Shown: piece by piece, positions 20,013-28,891 of the stretch
Numbering within the stretch: the first letter of the stretch is position 1
Layout: each line of letters opens with the position of its first letter
Virus record (IMG/VR): IMGVR_UViG_3300025108_000001
Span: 1-64,000 of that record
Reading direction: 5' to 3' (one strand)
DNA from: a virus
DNA: 64,000 nucleotides
Translations under genes and position numbers: made by a program
Notes under the pieces: model-generated
Told to the model about the DNA's origin: nothing
What the model saw: only the letters and a program-made list of their open reading frames with translations
Database searches by the model: none

Positions 20013-20540
20013 CTATGTATTGCGACCAAACCGTTTCATTTCCACTGATAACTTATACCCTAATAGTCTTTTACCTCTATCATTAGCCTCGCTTCTGCTT
20101 GTTAACTTTAGTAATTCTCCACTTTCCTCTATTGTTCCCGAAGTTCCCCCACCAACATAAACAGTTGGACGTAGAGAGTTATGTTCTAAAATGTATCGTG
20201 CAATTCTATACAATGCTTGCAATCTATCCCTAGAATAAGTAGCGTTTGGAAAATCTCGTCTATGCAAAACTCTTATGTGTAAAGTAAAATTAAATGTTTC
20301 ATTTCTAACAGCATAATCTATTGTAGGATAACTTGTTGTAGCACTATCTTCAAAAACAATAACTACCTCTTGAGAATCAACATCAACCCGTCTTCCTTCC
20401 TTTGGAACAATAGACCTAACATCAATAAACTTAGGTGTTACTGCATGACTCGCTACAATACTACCATTATTTGTTAGAGTTGTAGCAGTAGCAGCCCAAT
20501 TATCATTAAGTAATCTAACAATAAAACTCACTTCATCCAT
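20013..20540 (-). CDS. Putative tail terminator / tail completion protein
   Basis: 175 residues. The pattern of a beta sheet with YAVRNETFNFTLHIRVLH followed by a helix RDRLQALYRIARYILEHN matches the fold of tail terminator or neck proteins (lambda gpU / HK97 gp10-like), and the gene lies between the connector and the tail tube. This placement and size carry most of the assignment; sequence identity to a known family is not obvious by eye. Confidence 0.6.
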   Translation of the reverse strand: MDEVSFIVRLLNDNWAATATTLTNNGSIVASHAVTPKFIDVRSIVPKEGRRVDVDSQEVVIVFEDSATTSYPTIDYAVRNETFNFTLHIRVLHRRDFPNATYSRDRLQALYRIARYILEHNSLRPTVYVGGGTSGTIEESGELLKLTSRSEANDRGKRLLGYKLSVEMKRFGRNT

Positions 20541-20545
20541 ATTAT

Positions 20546-20761
20546 TTACCCTCTTCTTTCTCTTCCTGTTAAGAACATATATGCTTCCCGTTCCAAATCA
20601 TCGAATAGTTTTTTCTGTAAAAGTTCTATTGCGTGTTTTTGCATTTCTTCATCAGATAAACTAATATCAAACCCTAAAATCCCTTCCATTTCTTTCAATA
20701 TAATATTACGTTCCACTTGTATTCTTAACATTTCAGTCAAAAATGCTTGATAGTTTGTCAT
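20546..20761 (-). CDS. Small helical protein in head-tail joining region
   Basis: 71 residues, almost wholly helical and charged (LTEMLRIQVERNIILKEMEG). It lies between connector and tail terminator genes, with 4-5 base gaps on each side. Could be a head-closure component or chaperone; no family recognised. Confidence 0.65.
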   Translation of the reverse strand: MTNYQAFLTEMLRIQVERNIILKEMEGILGFDISLSDEEMQKHAIELLQKKLFDDLEREAYMFLTGRERRG

Positions 20762-20765
20762 AATA

Positions 20766-21842
20766 TCACGATATAAAATGTATTAGATTCTTTTTACCTG
20801 CAATAATTTTATTCGCTTCTTCAATTAAAATATCATGTTTAGTTTTCAAATCTATATTAGAACCTGTTTCTGCTATTATAATAGAATTATCATCATGTCG
20901 TATTATTTCTGCCGCTACTAATTTCGTTGCCGCTTCGTGTATTCCCGCAGGGACTCTTCCATTACCTGCTACATATGTAACTCTAATAGAGTGATTTTGA
21001 ACATAAGGAAACTCTCTTCTAAAAAATATTTTTCCTTCATCATTTATCATCCAATAATCTCCCATTCTATTTTGGTCTTGATTATCTGTAAATGTCGCCA
21101 CCGTTCCGAAGTTTGATGTTATAGTGCAAGCCGAACCATCTTCACCCATTAACAAAGAAGATATAATTACAGTTTTACTATCTTCTGAATCAGTAGTTGC
21201 ATAAAAGAAATCTGAAATGTTAACATTAGGATTTCCATTTGCAGTAACAGATTTAGCCGCAACTTCACCCGTAAAGTTTGCTGTTTTAGCAGGGAACACT
21301 TCATTAATAGTATCCACTATTTGACTAGCAGTAGTTTTTGGCCCAAAATTATCAAAGAAATCTGTTGCTTCGTCTAACTCAAATGTATATGTTCCTACTG
21401 TTAAGGATATTTTCCAAGCACTATTTGTTACTGAAGTTGGAACTGTTATTTTGGCAGTAGCAGATGCCAAATCTTTGTATTCATTACCCTGCCAAACTTC
21501 CAACCTTACTATCTTACGAATTTTAGGTTGAGACAATTGCACAAAACCAACATAGTCTTTCCATGTAGATACAGGATAAGCCCCTTGATTCCATCCATCG
21601 AATGAAAAGTATTCATCTTTATGTATGATAGGACGATATGATTGTCCTATACCGCCGTCTATTTTTTCTTCTACTCTCTTTATAATTTTTCCAATTTCTT
21701 GTCTTGTTGGAGTAGTCGAATCAGTAAATGCACCAATTTGTAATAGATTAGAAACATCTGTATGCGTAGTATAATGTCCGAAACCAATATTATAGTTTAC
21801 ATCAATATTTGTAAAATCACTTGGGGAGGAAACTTTCGCCAT
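20766..21842 (-). CDS. Head-tail connector (gp6-like adaptor) with inserted domain
   Basis: 358 residues. The N-terminus has the TRQEIGKIIKRVEEKIDGGIG helix and the C-terminus the FFRREFPYVQNHSIRVTYVAGNG strand followed by PAGIHEAATKLVAAEII, the signature of gp6-like head-tail adaptors that form the ring below the portal. Between them, residues ~110-240 form an extra beta-rich domain (VTNSAWKISLTVGTYTFELD...), making it about three times the usual ~100-120 residues. The gene is correctly placed at the head/tail boundary. Confidence 0.75.
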   Translation of the reverse strand: MAKVSSPSDFTNIDVNYNIGFGHYTTHTDVSNLLQIGAFTDSTTPTRQEIGKIIKRVEEKIDGGIGQSYRPIIHKDEYFSFDGWNQGAYPVSTWKDYVGFVQLSQPKIRKIVRLEVWQGNEYKDLASATAKITVPTSVTNSAWKISLTVGTYTFELDEATDFFDNFGPKTTASQIVDTINEVFPAKTANFTGEVAAKSVTANGNPNVNISDFFYATTDSEDSKTVIISSLLMGEDGSACTITSNFGTVATFTDNQDQNRMGDYWMINDEGKIFFRREFPYVQNHSIRVTYVAGNGRVPAGIHEAATKLVAAEIIRHDDNSIIIAETGSNIDLKTKHDILIEEANKIIAGKKNLIHFIS

Positions 21843-21847
21843 TTAAA

Positions 21848-24800
21848 TCACTCCACCATTAACTTGTATTTACTAGTTGCGGATAAAATTCTAGTATTAT
21901 CATTCATACTACTACTCTTAGAACCTACTTTACTAGGTCTTGAAGAACCAAAATTCGTTCCCCTACCAAAACCTGAAATTGCAATATCATCATCCCCCGA
22001 CATTGCGCTTAATGGAGATAAAAGTTTTAATTCTTCACTAGTCTTAGAATTATAAGATATGAATGGAATGTATTTTATCTTACCTAAACCTGCTATCATC
22101 CCTCTAGGTAAAGTTGCTATTAATTTGTTATCTTTATTTTTTATTTCTAATTTAGGGATTCCCCTTTTATTTGGTAGTATTTCTTCTATAAATAATTGAG
22201 TTAAACTTCTTTCTATATTAACCATATTATAACTATTTTTACCTTGTCTATTTTCTCTCAATAAACTTCCTAAATTTAATATCTTTTTGAATGATTCAAA
22301 TTTTATTTTATCAATCTTTTTTGTTCCCGATTCTGTTAATTCAGAGTCTTCTAATTTTAATAAAAAGTTCTCGAAAAGACCCACTAAATTATCTCTATCA
22401 GTTTTTTTTAACCAAAAGAATAAACTTTTAATTTCATCAACACTTTCTATTTCTTCAACAGATTTAACAAACATTTTTGTTATTTTACTTAATTGATATT
22501 TTCTTAACACTTCACCTTTATTCTTATCTTTATTTTCATATGCTTCTGTTATTTTTTTAATCATATCTTTTAATATGTCTAAATCAACATTATTATATTG
22601 AAAATTTCCTCTTAAAATATTTTTGTAATACCCTTGATAGCCGTCATCGAACCACGAAGGAAATATATCTGTTTCCATAAACTCTTCTTTTTTTATAGAT
22701 TTTTCCAATGTTTGTTGTCTAGTATTACGTCCAGTTACATATTCATCGGGCTTTGGTGTGTATGAATATGAGTTTTGAGGAAGAAGCAACCTTTTAATTT
22801 CTTCACTTGTAAACCACTTATATGCTTCTGTTTCTTTAAATTCATCAAAAATTTCTTTTGCATTTTCTGTATTTTCTTCTGCAACTTCCTGTTCAATCCC
22901 GATATTCATTTCATCTGAATCAACGGGAACACCCAAACTTGACAGGCCTGAAATATATTTTGAATACAATAAAAATAAATTATCAATATCTTCTTGGTTT
23001 TTACTCTTTCTCAATTCCTCAATATTCTGAGACGTAATAATTTTATCATTCTTTGTCCTAATTGTTATATCATTCATTAAATTATTCATATTTTTAAAAT
23101 CTCTATACGACACGTTTATCATTGTTCGTATTCTTTTTTCGGGTGTAGTGTTAGATTGACCTCTTCCCGATGTATTAAAAAGAGAAGTTGTTATATTAAA
23201 AGCGGCATCATCCCAATCAGAATCACTACTTATCTCTTTTATTTCTCTAGGAGATTTAGTAAAATAATAACTTTCCTTTTGTAATATTCTATGCAATTCA
23301 TTTTGGAAAGGTATAATATCGTCCGTTATCATATCATATATTGTATTTATATCAGGATGTATTATTTCTTCTTTATTATATAACAATCTCTTCATTTTTT
23401 CATTGGGTTTTTTACCAGTGGTAGCAGTAGCAAGTTGTATTCCATAATCTTTATCATAATTTAAATATTCTTCAAATTTTTCTTTACTTTTTAACGCCTC
23501 TTTACCAGACTTCGAAGTAAACGCTAACGTAAATCTATATTTTCCCATCATTATTTCTTGATTTTGTGGTCTTAATATACTCTCAATAGCAGTTTTAATA
23601 TCATACATTGAAGCACTATTTATTTTTTTATTTGATGAGATTATTTCTGTGATTAATTTAGCAACAGTTTTATTATCATTAATTTTATTATATTCAGAAT
23701 TTAATTTTGCGTAAGCCTGAGACTTAGTAATACCAATATAATTACTACCAGTTAACGAGGATAAAACGTTATACTTTTCAACTGCGGGTGTTTCTATTGA
23801 ATTAGTATTATTCTTTTGGTCTAAATCACTAAATATTCTTTCTAATACTAAAATCCCATTACTAAAAGAAGGTTCAAAAAAGTCTTTAAGTCCACTAAAA
23901 TCTTCTTTCTTTAAAAAAGTTATAGTTTTTAAAACACTTTTTAGAAGTTGTTTTTCTATATCTTCTTCATCTTCTTGGTCAGTATCTTTAGTTTTTTCTG
24001 CTAACACATCGTCTATATTATCTAAGATTTCTCTAAGAACAGAAACCTCAAAACTACCTCCCTCGCGTTTTCCTCTTTTTTGTCTTAGTATTCTTTTCTC
24101 AAAATTGTCTGTTCCATCAGACAAATCTTTAAGCAACATTATAATAAACTTTGAATTAGAAACACCAAAAATTTCTTTAATTCTATTGTTCGTTTCTTCT
24201 TCTTCTTCGGTTGTATCTAATAGCGTTGTTAGATAAGTAATTTTTTCATTATTATTACTTATTTTTTTAAGCCATTCTTGATATATGTCTGATTTTTCTT
24301 TTGTTGTATCCTCTTGCACAGTTTGTATATTATATTTAGATTTATCACCTAATATATTTGCGTCTAGTCCGGCTTTTTTAAATGCTAATTTAAAATATTT
24401 TTTAGTGTCTATAACAATTTCAATAGAACTTTCAGTTGTTGTTTTACCCTTACCCGTTGTTTGTATATTAGTAGTAATAACACCATCTGCTAATAGCAAC
24501 TCAGGAATATAGATAGGTTTCCCCTTATCAAAGGAATCTATAATACCATAATTACCCACTTCACTATCAACTTCTTCTAAAGTTGCTAATTGTTCTTCAA
24601 ACCTTTCTTCGATTTCTTCGTTTAGTGTTCTATCAAAATCATCTTTTTCAGATTCAGAAGAAAGAGATTCTCGTTTAACGTCTTTATCGTCTAGTATTTT
24701 TTCTTTTATTTTATCTTTCATATCTTTTAATTCTTCACTAGTAAGTTTAGGTTTATCATACGTTTCTTCTAATAATTGTTTTACTCTTTTTTCATTTGTA

Positions 24801-25309
24801 AATTGACTAGTTAAAAAATTTAATTCTTTAGCCCTATTTAATAACGCTACTGTAAAAATATATTTTGAATCGTCATAAGTTAATTTTTTCTTCTTCTGTT
24901 CTTTAGACTCGTTATATATTGTAAAATAACCTTTAGCGGCTAATTTTTCTATTAAAGTATGTAATTTTGTTTTTCCTATTTTTTTCATAATTAGTTTTAT
25001 TAAATTTTCTAACTCTTTTGGCTTACGTTTTCTTTCTTCTACATCGGGATAATCCTTAGAGAAATCATCTTCATCTGCATTTCTCAACCCTCTAACAGAA
25101 AGATTGGCTTCTTTCAACAAACTGTTAGGTGAAGGTTCTGACTTATAAAAAATATCGGCGGCAAATTTATAAAAAAGTTGTTCTATTCTTTTATTAGAAG
25201 AAGAGAAATCTTTTGTATTGAATAGTTCTATTTGTTCTTCGGTCAAAAGATATCTTACAAATTGGGTTCTATCCAATTCATTACTAATATATACTCCTTT
25301 TGTCGCCAT
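21848..25309 (-). CDS. Large charged protein of unknown function (1153 residues)
   Basis: 1153 residues, very rich in Lys, Glu, Asp, Asn and Ser, mostly helical by pattern, with no recognised motif. The final ~60 residues switch to Ser/Gly-rich sequence (GFGRGTNFGSSRPSKVGSKS). It is one of four very large charged proteins in the late unit. It lies between capsid-associated genes and the connector, so a structural or head-internal role is possible, but it lacks the W-motif found on the others' N-termini. Rightward ORFs in the same place are shadows. Confidence 0.75.
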   Translation of the reverse strand: MATKGVYISNELDRTQFVRYLLTEEQIELFNTKDFSSSNKRIEQLFYKFAADIFYKSEPSPNSLLKEANLSVRGLRNADEDDFSKDYPDVEERKRKPKELENLIKLIMKKIGKTKLHTLIEKLAAKGYFTIYNESKEQKKKKLTYDDSKYIFTVALLNRAKELNFLTSQFTNEKRVKQLLEETYDKPKLTSEELKDMKDKIKEKILDDKDVKRESLSSESEKDDFDRTLNEEIEERFEEQLATLEEVDSEVGNYGIIDSFDKGKPIYIPELLLADGVITTNIQTTGKGKTTTESSIEIVIDTKKYFKLAFKKAGLDANILGDKSKYNIQTVQEDTTKEKSDIYQEWLKKISNNNEKITYLTTLLDTTEEEEETNNRIKEIFGVSNSKFIIMLLKDLSDGTDNFEKRILRQKRGKREGGSFEVSVLREILDNIDDVLAEKTKDTDQEDEEDIEKQLLKSVLKTITFLKKEDFSGLKDFFEPSFSNGILVLERIFSDLDQKNNTNSIETPAVEKYNVLSSLTGSNYIGITKSQAYAKLNSEYNKINDNKTVAKLITEIISSNKKINSASMYDIKTAIESILRPQNQEIMMGKYRFTLAFTSKSGKEALKSKEKFEEYLNYDKDYGIQLATATTGKKPNEKMKRLLYNKEEIIHPDINTIYDMITDDIIPFQNELHRILQKESYYFTKSPREIKEISSDSDWDDAAFNITTSLFNTSGRGQSNTTPEKRIRTMINVSYRDFKNMNNLMNDITIRTKNDKIITSQNIEELRKSKNQEDIDNLFLLYSKYISGLSSLGVPVDSDEMNIGIEQEVAEENTENAKEIFDEFKETEAYKWFTSEEIKRLLLPQNSYSYTPKPDEYVTGRNTRQQTLEKSIKKEEFMETDIFPSWFDDGYQGYYKNILRGNFQYNNVDLDILKDMIKKITEAYENKDKNKGEVLRKYQLSKITKMFVKSVEEIESVDEIKSLFFWLKKTDRDNLVGLFENFLLKLEDSELTESGTKKIDKIKFESFKKILNLGSLLRENRQGKNSYNMVNIERSLTQLFIEEILPNKRGIPKLEIKNKDNKLIATLPRGMIAGLGKIKYIPFISYNSKTSEELKLLSPLSAMSGDDDIAISGFGRGTNFGSSRPSKVGSKSSSMNDNTRILSATSKYKLMVE

Positions 25310-25322
25310 TCATCAAACCACC

Positions 25323-26042
25323 TTAAGCAAGCCATTTAGCCCATGCAACTGCTTTACCCAATCCTTGCGCTAGACCTAGACCACTTTGAGGTGGAGTATA
25401 TGTTGGTTGACCTGTTTGCGGGTCAATCCAATAAGGATTATTCATGTTGTCATAACCACTAGGAGGAATAGGATAACCACTACCGTTGTTCATAGCCATT
25501 TGTTGTTGGTTTAGAGTATTGTTAAAATTCGTACTCATGTTACCACCTTGTATTTGATTAGGGTTTAATCCTTGAGGATTCATACCACCCATATTACCCA
25601 TAGCACCCATAGTATTAGTTTGAGGTTGCGGTTGCTGTGGAGAACTGAATCCCTGCGCCTCAAGATATTGTTGTTTAGCCATTCTTCTTTGCATAACAAC
25701 TTCACTATTAACAGCAGAAGCCAATAGTTGCTGTATATCTAAATCAATATTTTCCTGAGTTATGTTTGTGAACTCAGTTAATGCATCAGGAGTAATAGAT
25801 AAATTTCCACTAGAACTCTGACTAAATTCTAATTTAACTAACATTTGACTGACTGCTCTTTGAACAGTATCTTCAATTAATTTTTCTAGTGTACGTAAGA
25901 ATGATTCCCCATGATATTGAAAGAAATCTTCTACATGATTTTCCTGTAAAGTTAGAAGGTTGTTCATTGCTTTGAATTGGGTTTGCTGCTGTGCGCCGAT
26001 TTGTGTTGCTAATGCTCCATTACTAGTTCCGAATAATCCCAT
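25323..26042 (-). CDS. Virion-associated protein with Gln/Asn/Gly/Met-rich tail
   Basis: 239 residues. The first ~130 are helical, with an amphipathic stretch LRTLEKLIEDTVQRAVSQML. From residue ~135 the sequence turns into a low-complexity Q/N/G/M/P tail (repeated Gly-Met-Asn units), ending in a hydrophobic GLGLAQGLGKAVAWAKWLA. Unknown function. The last 15 residues could be a membrane-active helix. Neighbours are structural genes. Confidence 0.65.
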   Translation of the reverse strand: MGLFGTSNGALATQIGAQQQTQFKAMNNLLTLQENHVEDFFQYHGESFLRTLEKLIEDTVQRAVSQMLVKLEFSQSSSGNLSITPDALTEFTNITQENIDLDIQQLLASAVNSEVVMQRRMAKQQYLEAQGFSSPQQPQPQTNTMGAMGNMGGMNPQGLNPNQIQGGNMSTNFNNTLNQQQMAMNNGSGYPIPPSGYDNMNNPYWIDPQTGQPTYTPPQSGLGLAQGLGKAVAWAKWLA

Positions 26043-26045
26043 TAA

Positions 26046-26723
26046 TCACTCCCCCACTGTTTCAACATTGACAACGTTAACGCCTTCGGTTAATAGAGTT
26101 TTGACTCTTTCATTAATATTATTAGTTTCTATAATTAATCTAAATAATTCTTCTTCTTTATTTTCAATAGCATTATTGGGAGGTTTAATAGTCCAACCCA
26201 TAGCAGAAAGAGATTGCATATCGGCTTGTTTTAATGTTGTCATTGGACTTGATGTTACTAAATTAACAGGGTTCAAACTTTTAGCAGATGGAATATATGC
26301 ACTAAAAGAAAGACCGTGTTCTTCTGCTAATATTTGTTGCTCTAACATTTCGTATTGTTTATGTATTGATGCGTGTTTATTGCAGTAAGTTCCTCTCATT
26401 GGATAACCTTTTCTAACTTTGTGTAAAGGTAAAGGGGGTCTCATTGTATCGCCTGATTCCCAAACTTTCTGAGAACCACATACTACACATCTATCTTTAA
26501 TATTGTATTTAAATTTGTATGGGAACTTTAAGAAAGTCTTTTTTTCAGGCATGAGAACTTTAATTATTTCTTTTAATTTCTTTTTCGGTTTTATGTTTTT
26601 ATATTCATACATGATTACTGTACCTGCTGCTCTAGCAGAACTAAATCTATCTAAATATGGGTTAGCCCCCACATGGGCTGATTGTGCGCCGATTAAATTT
26701 GGTGGGCTATAATTCATTGTCAT
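26046..26723 (-). CDS. Zinc-binding protein next to the GTPase
   Basis: About 225 residues. A split zinc site is visible: CVVCGSQKVW followed ~30 residues later by YCNKHASIHKQ. The region between is basic (LPLHKVRKGYPMRG). The C-terminal 60 residues are helical and acidic. ATG 26723 is my choice; a GTG at 26738 overlapping the GTPase stop would add five residues. It is coupled directly to the GTPase gene, so a shared function is plausible but not shown. Confidence 0.65.
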   Translation of the reverse strand: MTMNYSPPNLIGAQSAHVGANPYLDRFSSARAAGTVIMYEYKNIKPKKKLKEIIKVLMPEKKTFLKFPYKFKYNIKDRCVVCGSQKVWESGDTMRPPLPLHKVRKGYPMRGTYCNKHASIHKQYEMLEQQILAEEHGLSFSAYIPSAKSLNPVNLVTSSPMTTLKQADMQSLSAMGWTIKPPNNAIENKEEELFRLIIETNNINERVKTLLTEGVNVVNVETVGE

Positions 26724-26737
26724 GTGATAATACCCCA

Positions 26738-27406
26738 CTAGTAGTCCTTTATCATTGTTAGGATTCCTCTATAAACCATCTCTGAATCAGATTTAGCACT
26801 TACTATATATTTATAACAAGGTATTCCCTTATCATTTAACTTCTGCATACCATTTCTAAAGGATTCAAATATTGGATGTTTTTCTATTGTCTCATAATCA
26901 TATTTGTCTTTCCACAAATCATGTTTATTAGCCCAAAGACCAACTGCTACGGGGTAATCATGTAACTTTTTCTTTTTCTTTTTTCCACCAACATTCCAAT
27001 AAGGACTACAAATAGTATCTACTAAAAAAGTCCAACATAATTGTTGTTCTATATCATAGTGTTTATCCATATGCCTATCATCTAACATAAAAATAATATA
27101 TTTAACTTTTCGAGTTCTCATATCTTCTACCCACTCTTGCCAAAATACAGTTTCACCACCAACATCAGCAGTTTTAACAGTATGAGCATCACCGTCTAAT
27201 TTTACAAATTTTCTAGATGCTCGATGAAGCCCGACAGTTCTATCTGTAATAGATGGAACTTCACCTCTAGTTCTTAGTTGATGATGTAATGTAGTTTTAC
27301 CTGCTTTACTAGCACCATATACCCCAAAGGGTATAGAATGTAATCTCTGATAGACTTTGTTTATACCCTCAACTAACAGAATAGCGAAGCCCGCCATTAC
27401 CGACAT
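26738..27406 (-). CDS. Arf/Ras-superfamily small GTPase
   Basis: 222 residues with all five G-boxes in order: P-loop GASKAGKT (31-38), switch I threonine in DRTVGL (about 57), DVGGE (81-85, the Arf/SR-beta type DxGG), NKHD (160-163) and SAK (203-205). It should bind and hydrolyse GTP. The N-terminus has a hydrophobic stretch (GFAILLVEG) that could contact a membrane. A lysine-rich insert lies before the NKxD motif. GGTGTGAT precedes ATG 27406. The two genes just upstream encode membrane proteins and the gene downstream a zinc protein, all inside the capsid/tail cluster. Such GTPases are rare in viruses of prokaryotes; its role is unknown. Confidence 0.85.
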   Translation of the reverse strand: MSVMAGFAILLVEGINKVYQRLHSIPFGVYGASKAGKTTLHHQLRTRGEVPSITDRTVGLHRASRKFVKLDGDAHTVKTADVGGETVFWQEWVEDMRTRKVKYIIFMLDDRHMDKHYDIEQQLCWTFLVDTICSPYWNVGGKKKKKKLHDYPVAVGLWANKHDLWKDKYDYETIEKHPIFESFRNGMQKLNDKGIPCYKYIVSAKSDSEMVYRGILTMIKDY

Positions 27407-27412
27407 TGTTTA

Positions 27413-27637
27413 TCACACCAAATGATGAAATAAATTAACTATTCCGTTCCAAGTTGAAGAATATAAATTATAGCCAAATAAAGATATAGCATGACCTACA
27501 AAAAAACTAGTAACACAAGCAATCCCACTCCAAAGAAAAAACCTCGCTCTTAAGAACCATATATCAGCAGAATGCGCTCTTTGTAAATCATAGGCTAATG
27601 TGGATTCATCGAATCCCATTAGGATTTCTCCTACCAT
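27413..27637 (-). CDS. Small membrane protein upstream of GTPase
   Basis: 74 residues with one clear transmembrane segment (FFLWSGIACVTSFFVGHAI, about 33-51) flanked by charged Arg residues on the N-terminal side, giving an N-in orientation by the positive-inside rule. AGGTGATTAT lies before ATG 27637. Seven bases separate it from the GTPase gene, so the two are probably co-translated and may act together at the host or virion membrane (inference). Confidence 0.7.
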   Translation of the reverse strand: MVGEILMGFDESTLAYDLQRAHSADIWFLRARFFLWSGIACVTSFFVGHAISLFGYNLYSSTWNGIVNLFHHLV

Positions 27638-27645
27638 ATAATCAC

Positions 27646-28071
27646 CTACTCATTAAAGCCTGTTAAAAATGTTGGGCTAATAGTATTCGCATCAAATTGT
27701 TGTTGTGGTTGTTGCATTACTGGAAGATTAGAGTCCCCATAAAATGGCTGTCCGAATGATTGATTAAAACTCCTAAGTGATTCTCTAACTCTCTTACGAT
27801 TTTCTTCATCTCTTGCTTTCCTATTCCAATAAGCATCTATTTTTCTTTGTAATAAAAAATCTTCTATAATATCATTTAACATTAAATCAAACAATGCTTT
27901 CAATAACATTATCCCTCCTACTGTGCATATTCCAAACAATACTGCATGGGATAATCCGGTGTATGGAAAGTCAATTCCATATATAGTGTAAAAATAAATG
28001 TTAGTGCCACTAATAGCACCAACGAAAAGTATAGTCATTACTAATCTTGTATCTGTATCAATACTAGGCAT
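27646..28071 (-). CDS. Two-span membrane protein with charged tail
   Basis: 141 residues. Two hydrophobic segments (LVMTILFVGAISGTNIYFY and LSHAVLFGICTVGGIMLL) are followed by a strongly charged helix (DYWNRKARDEENRKRV-like region near residues 85-105) and a Gln/Phe/Asn tail. GGAGTTGAT precedes ATG 28071. Placed with another membrane protein and the GTPase, suggesting a small membrane module within the late operon. No family recognised. Confidence 0.7.
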   Translation of the reverse strand: MPSIDTDTRLVMTILFVGAISGTNIYFYTIYGIDFPYTGLSHAVLFGICTVGGIMLLKALFDLMLNDIIEDFLLQRKIDAYWNRKARDEENRKRVRESLRSFNQSFGQPFYGDSNLPVMQQPQQQFDANTISPTFLTGFNE

Positions 28072-28075
28072 AATA

Positions 28076-28351
28076 TCAACTCCAAGAACAGGAGTATGAA
28101 CCGCCTGAACCAGTTAGAATTGCTGTTATTCCTGTTCCCATTGACCTATTGTGCATATCAAATTCGATTGTAGAATTAGCAGTTAGAATTAATCTAGCAA
28201 CCTCATCTGCCGAACCGACACTAGTAGTATTATGGTCGTATATTTTTAATGTAGCAGTTCCAGTAGAACAAAAATGAATACTTGTTAATTTGCATCTACC
28301 ATCATTTACTACTGCACTTGCAGTTTTTACAGGACTACCTGCGGAAACCAT
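28076..28351 (-). CDS. Putative capsid decoration / head-fibre-like protein
   Basis: 91 residues, all-beta pattern: CKLTSIHFCSTGTATLKIYD, a turn, ARLILTANSTIEFDMHN, then GTGITAILTGSGG. This single small beta-sandwich layout is what I see in phage decoration or head-fibre subunits. It overlaps the stop of the preceding gene by TAATG and sits just after the capsid gene. Assignment by pattern and place only. Confidence 0.5.
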   Translation of the reverse strand: MVSAGSPVKTASAVVNDGRCKLTSIHFCSTGTATLKIYDHNTTSVGSADEVARLILTANSTIEFDMHNRSMGTGITAILTGSGGSYSCSWS

Positions 28352-28797
28352 TACTTCACTTCCTTCTTAGTTGTGGTTTTTTTTGCAGGTGTTTTCTTTT
28401 TTGCAGGTGTTTTCTTAGCAGTAGGTTTCTTTTCTACTATGTTTTCTTCTTTCGGTAATACAGTTTCAGTAACGGTCTCTACTGCTTTTTCTACAACTGC
28501 TTCGACCTTTTTCTTTACAGGAACTTTTGCCTTCTTAGGATACAATATATCAAGAATATCTCCTTCAACACCTAAGTGCCTACGAATTGCCTTTACTCTA
28601 TTTTCAGGTAAGTTTGCAATATCCTTTTTATCATCTTCTGTAAAGTCAATTTCTATTGCTTCATCACCTAAATACAATGCTGCAATTCTTGCAGGTACTT
28701 CACAAGGAGCATTTGCATTAATGGAATACAGTGTTTCCCCTGCCCCTCTTATTACTAGTTCGCCATTTCTATGTGTTTTCAATTTTACTAAAGCCAT
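28351..28797 (-). CDS. Capsid-adjacent protein with histone-like basic tail
   Basis: 148 residues from ATG 28797, which follows GGTTGATAATT. Residues 1-90 form a compact mixed domain; the rest is Lys/Ala/Pro/Val-rich and ends in repeats of the type TPAKKKTPAKKTTTKK, like eukaryotic H1 or bacterial histone-like tails. The tail would bind DNA or neutralise charge. Placed directly after the major capsid gene, it may be a DNA-side capsid protein or a minor head protein. The low-complexity tail may also be variable in length. Confidence 0.65.
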   Translation of the reverse strand: MALVKLKTHRNGELVIRGAGETLYSINANAPCEVPARIAALYLGDEAIEIDFTEDDKKDIANLPENRVKAIRRHLGVEGDILDILYPKKAKVPVKKKVEAVVEKAVETVTETVLPKEENIVEKKPTAKKTPAKKKTPAKKTTTKKEVK

Positions 28798-28821
28798 AAT
28801 TATCAACCTTTTTTTTATAGG

Positions 28822-28863
28822 GTAGTAATCCCTACCCCGATACTTCGGAGTAGAGACTACTAC
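28822..28863 (-). other. 19-bp RNA hairpin downstream of the capsid gene
   Basis: Arms 28822-28840 and 28845-28863 pair over all 19 positions around a 4-base loop. Three of the pairs are G-U wobbles, and they are valid only in RNA made from the minus strand (the opposite strand would have A-C mismatches). The structure lies 28 bases after the capsid stop and ~25 bases before the next start. It is followed by A8, not U, so it is more likely an mRNA end-protecting or processing structure, or an attenuator, than a simple intrinsic terminator. Confidence 0.7.
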
Positions 28864-28891
28864 TTTACGTTTTCACTTACTATCGAATACC

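Noticed and set aside
28807-28863. Rho-independent terminator after the capsid gene
   Set aside because: The hairpin is followed by A8 on the transcript, not U-rich sequence, so I list it only as an RNA structure.
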